Positions 58,731 to 64,000 of a DNA stretch of 64,000 nt are shown piece after piece (position 1 is the stretch's first letter; the number at the start of each line of letters is the position of its first letter). The notes beneath the pieces are model-generated. The model was not told the origin of the DNA. It did no database searches and saw only the letters and a list, made by a program, of their open reading frames with translations. Origin of the DNA: Phycisphaerae bacterium (GTDB taxonomy: Bacteria > Planctomycetota > Phycisphaerae > Sedimentisphaerales > Anaerohalosphaeraceae); the NCBI GenBank assembly GCA_014859965.1, contig JACZKQ010000108.1, positions 1-64,000 of the forward strand. The letters are read 5' to 3'. Both the position numbers and the translations under genes were made by a program.

Positions 58731-61091
58731 ATGAAATCGCTGTTGAATAGAAGAAGAATCTGGGCGGTGGTCATGTGTATGCTCTTTGTGACGATGGTGA
58801 GTCCGCACATTCGAGCGGATCTGGTGCATCACTGGACGCTTGATGAGAACGTTGGAGGCACTGCGGTCGATGCGGTTGCCGGCGGGCATAACGGGACGAT
58901 CGGCGCCGGTATCACGGTGGCGCCGGGCGTCGTCGGCAACGCCTTTCATTTCGACGGAACGACCAACGCGCACATCACCCTCGCCAACTTCTCGACCGCC
59001 AACATCAAAAGCATGACCATTGCCTTCTGGATGAACCCCGAAACTGGAAGCGTATCGGCGCCCAACGGCCAGTACCCTCGGGTCATTTCCGGCCACGATG
59101 GGTGGGAGGCCATGATGCAGGCCGACGGCAGTTCCGACTCAGGCAAGTTGGGCAATAACTTCTACAGGACCGGCGGCAAAGAGGGATATCCACTGACGAC
59201 TTCACCCCTTGTCGCAGACGAATGGGTCCACGTGGTCATGACCTCGGCGCTTGGCACCGCAGCCGCTCCCGGCCTGATGGAAATTTACATCAACGGCGAA
59301 TTGGACAAATCTCTCGCTGCGGCCCAGAATGACTGGGCGGGCGGCGAACTCCGTATTGGCCACCGTCCCGGCATGGCGGCCAACCAGCATTTCAAGGGTC
59401 TCCTTGACGACATCCGTATTTACAGTACAGTCCTCTCGGCCTCGGAAATCCGATCGCTGTACAGCAGCGCATTCGCGGCATCCGTGCCGATCTACCCCAT
59501 GCCGCTGCCGGATCCTCTGGGCAAAAACGTGCCGGCCGACATGACGTTCGAATGGACCTTCGAGTCCGGCAGCGATGTGCAGCTTCGTGACTACATCCTC
59601 TACATGGGTACCAGTGAAGCCGACGTGCGGAATGGTTCAGGCGGCGGCCTGCTTATTAATGGGGTCACAGTTCTGCCGACCGCATTGCCCGATCCCGCGG
59701 CGCAGAAGGCGTACAACGGAATCGCCCAGGATACGACGTACTACTGGCGTGTGGATACACGGATATACGAACCCAACGGCGTGGTGCCGGACCTGTACGA
59801 CATTCCTAAGACGATTTCCGGCGCTGTCTGGAGTTTCATGGGTGTCCTGCCTGTGCCGGTGATCCAGCAGCACCCTGTCACGGTTTATCTGCTGCCTGAT
59901 CCGGACACCCATGCCTTCATGCCGATTGAAAGCCCCTCGTTCAGCATGGCATTCGAGGCAGGCAAGCCGGTCGTCAGCGTCAAATGGTTCAGAAACGGCT
60001 TTGAGTGCATCGGTTCGGCATTCCAGATTGACAACAGCCTGGACGGTGTGGCGAAGACCTCCACGCTGACGATCAATATCGACACGGCGGCTCCGGGTTT
60101 TGGCGCCATCTATGCGGGCGATTACCATTGTGAAATCGTTCTGGATAACACCGAGTCGGCTGCCACTGCCGCCGCGCACCTTTACATTTCCGATGCGATT
60201 CTCGCTCACCGCTGGAGCTTCAACGGCGAGCTGTCTGATTCCATAGCGGGCGCCGATGCCGTGATCGTGGATCCGGACGACCAGAACATCGTCCTCACCG
60301 ACCAGGAAGTGATTTTCGGCGGCACAATCGCTCTCGGCGACAACCAGACCTCTGACGATCCTAATCTGCATTTTCTCGACCTGCCCAATGGCATTGTCTC
60401 GGCCCTCGGCGACCACGCGACGTTTATGATGTGGTACACCATCACGGATCCCGCGGTCCCGAACAACGTCCGCGTCTTCACCGCCGGCGATGCCGACGGC
60501 AGCGGAACCGAGGCGGCATGGGTTTACGATGAGACCACCAGCCAGTGGGGTTGGAGCGGTATGACGGGCGACGGACCGTGGGTTGAGATCATGACGCGAG
60601 ACGGCAACATCTCTTACGGCAGTCGCGGAGCGGGCGGCGTCGCAATCAACGATGGACCGGCGGCAGGCTATCTCAACCAGGAAATCTGTGTTGCGGGCGT
60701 ATGGGACGGCTCCGCCGGGCAGATTAGGCTTTATATCAACGGTCAGCTTCGCGGCACAGCAGCGCCCAATCGCAAACTGTCGGACCTTGTCGATGTCAAT
60801 AACTGGCTCGGCCGTTCCAATTCGACTGCCGATAAGACCTTCGTAGGCCGGATCAACGAGGTGCGGATTTACGATGTGCCCCTGAGTACCGCCTGGGTGG
60901 AAGCACTGTGCGGCCTCGGCCCGGATGGCGAGCCGAAGGATCCCGCCGTGGTGAATCCCTGCGTCAATCCGCTGGACCCGGCCTTCGATCTCGACGGCAA
61001 CTGCCGCGTGGACCTTGGCGACCTGGTTCAGTTCATTTTGCAGGCCGATGACGGATGGCTGTCCTGCGGCCGTCTCCACGGCTGCTTCTAA
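58731..61091 (+). CDS. Exported protein with LamG, Ig, LamG and dockerin-like modules
   Basis: The 786-residue protein starts at an ATG with AAAGGAGAGG upstream, 43 bases after its relative. A signal peptide (1-29) is followed by a first LamG domain (about 30-240: VHHWTLDENVGG), a fibronectin-like stretch (about 245-380), an Ig-like domain (about 380-490), a second LamG domain (about 490-735: AHRWSFNGELSDSI) and a dockerin-like end (FDLDGNCRVDLGDL). From the middle onward it matches the previous gene module for module; the N-terminal domain differs. The terminator at 61144 ends the pair. Confidence 0.85.
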   Translation: MKSLLNRRRIWAVVMCMLFVTMVSPHIRADLVHHWTLDENVGGTAVDAVAGGHNGTIGAGITVAPGVVGNAFHFDGTTNAHITLANFSTANIKSMTIAFWMNPETGSVSAPNGQYPRVISGHDGWEAMMQADGSSDSGKLGNNFYRTGGKEGYPLTTSPLVADEWVHVVMTSALGTAAAPGLMEIYINGELDKSLAAAQNDWAGGELRIGHRPGMAANQHFKGLLDDIRIYSTVLSASEIRSLYSSAFAASVPIYPMPLPDPLGKNVPADMTFEWTFESGSDVQLRDYILYMGTSEADVRNGSGGGLLINGVTVLPTALPDPAAQKAYNGIAQDTTYYWRVDTRIYEPNGVVPDLYDIPKTISGAVWSFMGVLPVPVIQQHPVTVYLLPDPDTHAFMPIESPSFSMAFEAGKPVVSVKWFRNGFECIGSAFQIDNSLDGVAKTSTLTINIDTAAPGFGAIYAGDYHCEIVLDNTESAATAAAHLYISDAILAHRWSFNGELSDSIAGADAVIVDPDDQNIVLTDQEVIFGGTIALGDNQTSDDPNLHFLDLPNGIVSALGDHATFMMWYTITDPAVPNNVRVFTAGDADGSGTEAAWVYDETTSQWGWSGMTGDGPWVEIMTRDGNISYGSRGAGGVAINDGPAAGYLNQEICVAGVWDGSAGQIRLYINGQLRGTAAPNRKLSDLVDVNNWLGRSNSTADKTFVGRINEVRIYDVPLSTAWVEALCGLGPDGEPKDPAVVNPCVNPLDPAFDLDGNCRVDLGDLVQFILQADDGWLSCGRLHGCF

Positions 61092-61143
61092 GGCACAATC
61101 AGTTCCGGCCGCAGCGCGAAGGCGGCCCTGAGTCGTCAGCACA

Positions 61144-61187
61144 GACGATCCTTTCCGGTAAAGCCCGGAAGGGATCGTCCCTTTTTA
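61144..61187 (+). terminator. Strong Rho-independent terminator
   Basis: A 15-bp stem with one G-U pair (61144-61158 with 61165-61179) has a 6-base loop and is followed by CCTTTTT. It closes the LamG/dockerin gene pair. Confidence 0.9.
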
Positions 61188-61209
61188 TACCTCCCCTTGG
61201 TGTCGGCGC

Positions 61210-61239
61210 TTGCGGTCCATCTGCACCTTGCGTTACAAT
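61210..61239 (+). promoter_or_regulatory. Possible promoter of the sulfatase remnant
   Basis: TTGCGG and TACAAT are separated by 18 bases, 39 bases before the GTG at 61279. Confidence 0.5.
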
Positions 61240-61278
61240 ACTTCGGAAGAACACAAGACATTGAAAAGGAGAGCAGGG

Positions 61279-61539
61279 GTGAACCGACGTCAATTCTTGA
61301 AAGCCGCCGGCGCGACGGTCTTGGCCGCATCGCCTCTCGCGGCGGCAGCCGGTCCCAATGACAATCGCCCCAACATCGTGATTGTCATGACCGATGACAT
61401 GGGCTTTTCGGACGCCGGCTGCAATCTCGCCGAAGATGCGACCGAAACGAGGGATTTGTCCGCGAAATACCCCGAAAGAGTCGCAAACATGGCCGAACAA
61501 TGGAATTCCTGGGCCAAAAAGGTCGGCCTGAGCCGTTAA
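61279..61539 (+). pseudogene. Internally deleted Tat-exported sulfatase
   Basis: The 86-residue frame starts at a GTG with AAAGGAG upstream. It begins with a twin-arginine signal (VNRRQFLKAAGATVLAAS) and the first sulfatase motif (PNIVIVMTDDMGFSDAGC), with the metal-binding Asp pair. Right after that, the sequence NLAEDATETRDLSAKYPERVANM matches the usual last 30 residues of arylsulfatases (LYNLAED...). The whole centre of the enzyme, including the C/S-x-P-S-R formylglycine site, is missing, so about 350-450 codons were lost in frame. It cannot be an active sulfatase. The original end is kept. Confidence 0.8.
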
Positions 61540-61575
61540 GCACCGCGGCGGCAACGGTGCGTTGGAGAAACTGCA

Positions 61576-62799
61576 ATGAAGCAACAAATTTTCACCGTTG
61601 TAGTGACGGGCGCGTGTTTATGCGGCAGGGCGTGGGCGGTTGCGCCGGACGCCGCGTCGGCGATGATGTATATCGACACCTGCTTCGAAAATGCCTCGCC
61701 CCTCTGGTGGGACGTGGCTGAAGACGGGTCGATCCATCTGAACCTCGTCTATGACCACGAACGAGGCACGACCAACCGTGCCAATGGCCACTGGTATTTC
61801 CGTGTTGAGGCACAGGAGGGTTCGGAACTGACGCTCTTCCTGCGAAACTTCGAGAATGTCTGGAACGGCCGAAAAGGCTCGCCGATCTCCGCCCGGACCA
61901 ACTGCTATGTCTCCACCGACGGCCGCCAATGGTCGATCGTCCCCGCCGAAAAGACCGACGACAACTGCGTCAAAGTCCGCATCGCCATGAAGAGCGATTC
62001 GGTGTTTGTGGCCCGCATGGAGCCTTACACGGCGGGGGACCTGGAGCGGTTTCTGGCGGAGGTAAAGGACCATCCGCTTGTGGAGATCACGCAGATCGGT
62101 AAAACGGTCGAAGGGCGTCCGCTGGAGATCATCCGGGTCGGCCGTCCGGATGCACGGTTTCGCGTATTGATCCGTGCCCGCGCACACCCCTGGGAGGCGG
62201 GCGGCAACTGGGTGGTCGACGGGCTCATCAAGAGCCTGCTGAAGGATGATGAGGACAGCAGACGTTTCCTTGAGTGCTGCTGTCTCTACGTGATGCCGAT
62301 GGCGAATAAAGATGGCGTTGTTCGCGGCCGGACACGGTTCAACCTCATGGGCATGGACCTCAACCGCAACTGGGGCCAGTCCGCCGACGTGCGGCTGGCG
62401 CCGGAAAACCATGCACTGGAATCATGGCTGGAAAAAATGATCGCCGCAGGCAGGAAACCCGATCTGGCGTTCGACCTGCACAACGACAACAACGGCCGGA
62501 TTCATATCAGCCGGCCGGAACCGGAAATTCCCGGCCATTTGGCCCGCATGGAGCGCGTCGAACAACTGTTGCGCAAGCACACGTGGTTTACCGAAGGCGC
62601 CACCGGCGCGACCTTCCGCAACCCGGGCACATTCGGTGAAGGCCTGCTCATGCGCTACGGCATCTGTGCATTTGTTTATGAGCTCAACTGCGACTGGATC
62701 GCGGGCCTCAACAAAGCCCCCACGGCGGCCGATTGGCAGTTGCTGGGGCGTCAACTGCGCAAGGTCTTCTCCGACTACTTTGCCGCAAGCGGCGAATAG
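61576..62799 (+). CDS. Exported M14-family metallocarboxypeptidase
   Basis: The 407-residue protein has a signal peptide (1-21), then a beta-rich N-terminal domain (about 25-145), then the M14 peptidase domain. Zinc ligands are visible: RAHPWEAGGNW (His and Glu) and FDLHNDNNG (His). DLNRNWG holds the substrate-binding Asn-Arg, and FVYELNCDW carries the probable catalytic Glu. The N-terminal domain in front of the peptidase resembles the cytosolic-carboxypeptidase (M14D) layout. The protein would act outside the cytoplasm. It has no obvious link to the sulfatase remnant upstream. Confidence 0.85.
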   Translation: MKQQIFTVVVTGACLCGRAWAVAPDAASAMMYIDTCFENASPLWWDVAEDGSIHLNLVYDHERGTTNRANGHWYFRVEAQEGSELTLFLRNFENVWNGRKGSPISARTNCYVSTDGRQWSIVPAEKTDDNCVKVRIAMKSDSVFVARMEPYTAGDLERFLAEVKDHPLVEITQIGKTVEGRPLEIIRVGRPDARFRVLIRARAHPWEAGGNWVVDGLIKSLLKDDEDSRRFLECCCLYVMPMANKDGVVRGRTRFNLMGMDLNRNWGQSADVRLAPENHALESWLEKMIAAGRKPDLAFDLHNDNNGRIHISRPEPEIPGHLARMERVEQLLRKHTWFTEGATGATFRNPGTFGEGLLMRYGICAFVYELNCDWIAGLNKAPTAADWQLLGRQLRKVFSDYFAASGE

Positions 62800-62813
62800 A
62801 CGCCGCGGGCGGC

Positions 62814-62999
62814 TTACAGGGCAATCGGATCGCAGAGATTCTCCGCCCTGGCCGCCACCCGCCCGCAGCCTTTGCACATGAATTTGCCGTCCTTGACCAG
62901 CTTCTTGTACTGGTCCTGCTTGTCCACATGGAAGCCCTGGCCTGTCAGCCAGCACAGGTGCTTGTCGTGTCCGGGATGCGGCATCTGCTCTTCAGCCAT
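62814..62999 (-). CDS. Small Cys-rich protein
   Basis: The 61-residue protein starts at the ATG at 62999 with AAAGGAA upstream. It ends with FMCKGCGRVAARAENLCDPIAL, with the C-x2-C and a third Cys expected for a small zinc site; it also has HDKHLCWL near the N-terminus. Similar short proteins are widespread and uncharacterised. It is convergent with the M14 gene, 14 bases away. Confidence 0.75.
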   Translation of the reverse strand: MAEEQMPHPGHDKHLCWLTGQGFHVDKQDQYKKLVKDGKFMCKGCGRVAARAENLCDPIAL

Positions 63000-63401
63000 T
63001 GCGGATTCCTTTCAAAGAGACGTCCTGCGTACGGTTTTTGCTGCCTCATTGTAACGAGCCGTCTCCAATCCACAAGGAGCAAATCGGCGGCAGCGTCTGC
63101 GCGTGTGCGAGTTTTTTTCCTGGGCATTAGGCTGAAGGGGCATACCGGTACCGATGCGCGTCGCCCGTCGCGTGCGCAGGTGGGCGCATGTCATGACCCG
63201 TCGGCAAACCCGGGCGGGGGTGAACCCCGCCCCTGCACCACGAGCAGGATGCCCGTGCCACGATGTCGCCAGGATTTGTCTCGCACACGTCTGCGCGAAG
63301 TCGGAAGACAGCCGATCAAATTGCCGTCGAGGAGTTGGAGGCGACTTAAGGAATGGGATTTCCGCCGTGTGCCCTTGCCTCAGGCGCGGCGGATCGCTGA
63401 T
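63000..63401. other. Intergenic region with a GC-rich hairpin
   Basis: This 402-bp stretch has no supported gene. It contains the GC hairpin at 63212-63232. Frames crossing it have no domain features. Confidence 0.5.
63212..63232. repeat. GC-rich palindromic hairpin
   Basis: GGGCGGGG and CCCCGCCC form a perfect 8-bp stem with a 5-base loop. The context GTGCAGGGGCGGGG on the minus strand looks like a dispersed palindromic element, though only one copy lies in this window. Confidence 0.45.
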
Positions 63402-63764
63402 TCAAAGCCCCAGGGTCCCGATCTGCTTGAGCAGCAGGGCGTACGCCGCGGCCATCGCCCAGGACAGCGCGACTGTTAAGGCGACGATGCCGATTGTGAT
63501 GCCGAATTTGACGGCCTTGCTGTAGCGCGGGTGAAACCAGACCAAAGGCAGCCCTAAAGGCCCCACCGACAGCATGGCCAGCACGATGATGCCGTTGGAG
63601 TGGTACCACTTCGTGTTTGGCCGGGCCGGCTTGTCCAGGAATTCTCCGCAATAGCGGCATTTGACGGCTTCCATCTCGATAAGTTCGGCGCACCAGGGGC
63701 ACTTCCTGGTAGGTTTAACCTGTGGCTTACTCTGTTCCAAAACGGCTTCCATCGGGTCTTCCAT
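63402..63764 (-). CDS. Zinc-ribbon membrane protein
   Basis: The start is put at the ATG at 63764 (120 residues), with AAGGAG 10 bases upstream; a GTG one codon earlier and another twelve codons earlier are possible. CPWCAELIEMEAVKCRYCGEFL is a short zinc ribbon with two C-x2-C pairs. Two hydrophobic helices follow at about residues 57-78 and 86-110. The family is small, membrane-anchored and of unknown function. Confidence 0.7.
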   Translation of the reverse strand: MEDPMEAVLEQSKPQVKPTRKCPWCAELIEMEAVKCRYCGEFLDKPARPNTKWYHSNGIIVLAMLSVGPLGLPLVWFHPRYSKAVKFGITIGIVALTVALSWAMAAAYALLLKQIGTLGL

Positions 63765-63863
63765 CACATTAAGGCTCCTTCCTTCATCGTCGCGATTCAC
63801 CCGCGGCTTGAGTCATTCCGGACACGGCGCGGGGGCGATAAAAAGCCTTTGCGGGGCGGCCCA

Positions 63864-64000
63864 TCAGACGATTTTTTGTGCGTCCTTAAGATAGCCGCTG
63901 TCGAGGGTCATGCCCAGGCCCGGCCGATCCGGTACGTTGATTTTGCCGTCCGTGAGCCGCAGCGGCGGGTCGTACCATGTCCCCGACTTTTCGACGCTGC
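63864..64000 (-). CDS. C-terminal end of an enolase-superfamily enzyme (partial)
   Basis: The minus-strand frame from the right edge to the TGA at 63864 encodes 45 residues. It contains PLRLTDGKINVPDRPGLGMTLD, the usual end of mandelate racemase/muconate lactonizing-type sugar-acid dehydratases. The rest of the gene lies outside the window. Sugar-acid dehydration would match the sugar-acid theme of the 46-52 kb cluster, but it is about 11 kb away. Confidence 0.8.
   Translation of the reverse strand, partial: SVEKSGTWYDPPLRLTDGKINVPDRPGLGMTLDSGYLKDAQKIV

Noticed and set aside
1-64000. tRNA, rRNA, CRISPR arrays, insertion sequences, phage genes or attachment sites.
   Set aside because: None could be recognised on either strand by reading; tRNA genes in particular would need a search tool to exclude fully.

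Overview
The window looks like chromosome of a Planctomycetota bacterium of the Phycisphaerae type, probably a polysaccharide degrader. This is inferred from gene content: exported proteins that carry dockerin-like C-terminal modules, lamin-tail, LamG and CotH domains; a PEP-CTERM protein; prepilin-like exported proteins; Tat-exported Gfo/Idh/MocA oxidoreductases; and many secreted glycoside hydrolases. Promoters of the TTGNNN-N16..18-TATAAT kind and good AGGAGG-type ribosome sites are easy to see. They fix several starts downstream of the longest open frame. No rRNA, tRNA, CRISPR array, insertion sequence or phage gene was recognised.

Layout. 1-5.1 kb: end of a membrane protein, an SGNH hydrolase with a Cys-rich tail, then a GHL10-type glycoside hydrolase followed by a Tat-exported oxidoreductase. 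5.2-7.5 kb (minus): an acyl carrier protein and a Re-citrate-synthase-like acyltransferase in one transcription unit, and a DUF488 protein. 7.6-16.4 kb: a parallel beta-helix protein, a 3D-domain protein, DAHP synthase, a phosphoesterase, a B12-type radical SAM protein and an acidic membrane coiled-coil protein. 16.5-19.4 kb (minus): a two-component system with an unusual sensor. 19.5-25.2 kb: a DUF4160/DUF2442 pair, a creatininase homologue, a PocR-AraC regulator, a ThuA-like protein and a lamin-tail/YWTD/dockerin protein. 25.3-27.6 kb: a GH9 enzyme. 27.9-36.7 kb: a complete MoxR-DUF58-Bat operon (eight genes). 36.7-45.0 kb (minus): a clan-A glycosidase, a lipoprotein, a prepilin-like protein and a 1743-residue CotH/lamin-tail protein. 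45.4-46.1 kb: a PEP-CTERM protein. 46.3-52.9 kb: a sugar-acid catabolic cluster (beta-decarboxylating dehydrogenase, cyclase-family hydrolase, transaldolase-like aldolase, MFS transporter, Gfo/Idh oxidoreductase, XylR/AraC regulator). 53.1-62.8 kb: a DUF5060-type glycosidase, two related LamG/dockerin proteins, an internally deleted sulfatase and an M14 peptidase. 62.8-64 kb: two small zinc-finger proteins and the end of an enolase-superfamily enzyme.

How the parts may work together. The 46-56 kb region reads as a glycan and sugar-acid utilisation locus under one XylR-type regulator. Two copies of a TGCGCAAAATGGG-like direct repeat, 22 bp apart, abut the -35 box of the DUF5060 glycosidase just downstream of the regulator. 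The same arrangement, with identical geometry, lies in front of the giant CotH protein on the other strand 8 kb away. This small regulon is the most distinctive signal in the window. A roughly 180-residue exported domain shared by three nearby proteins is the second.
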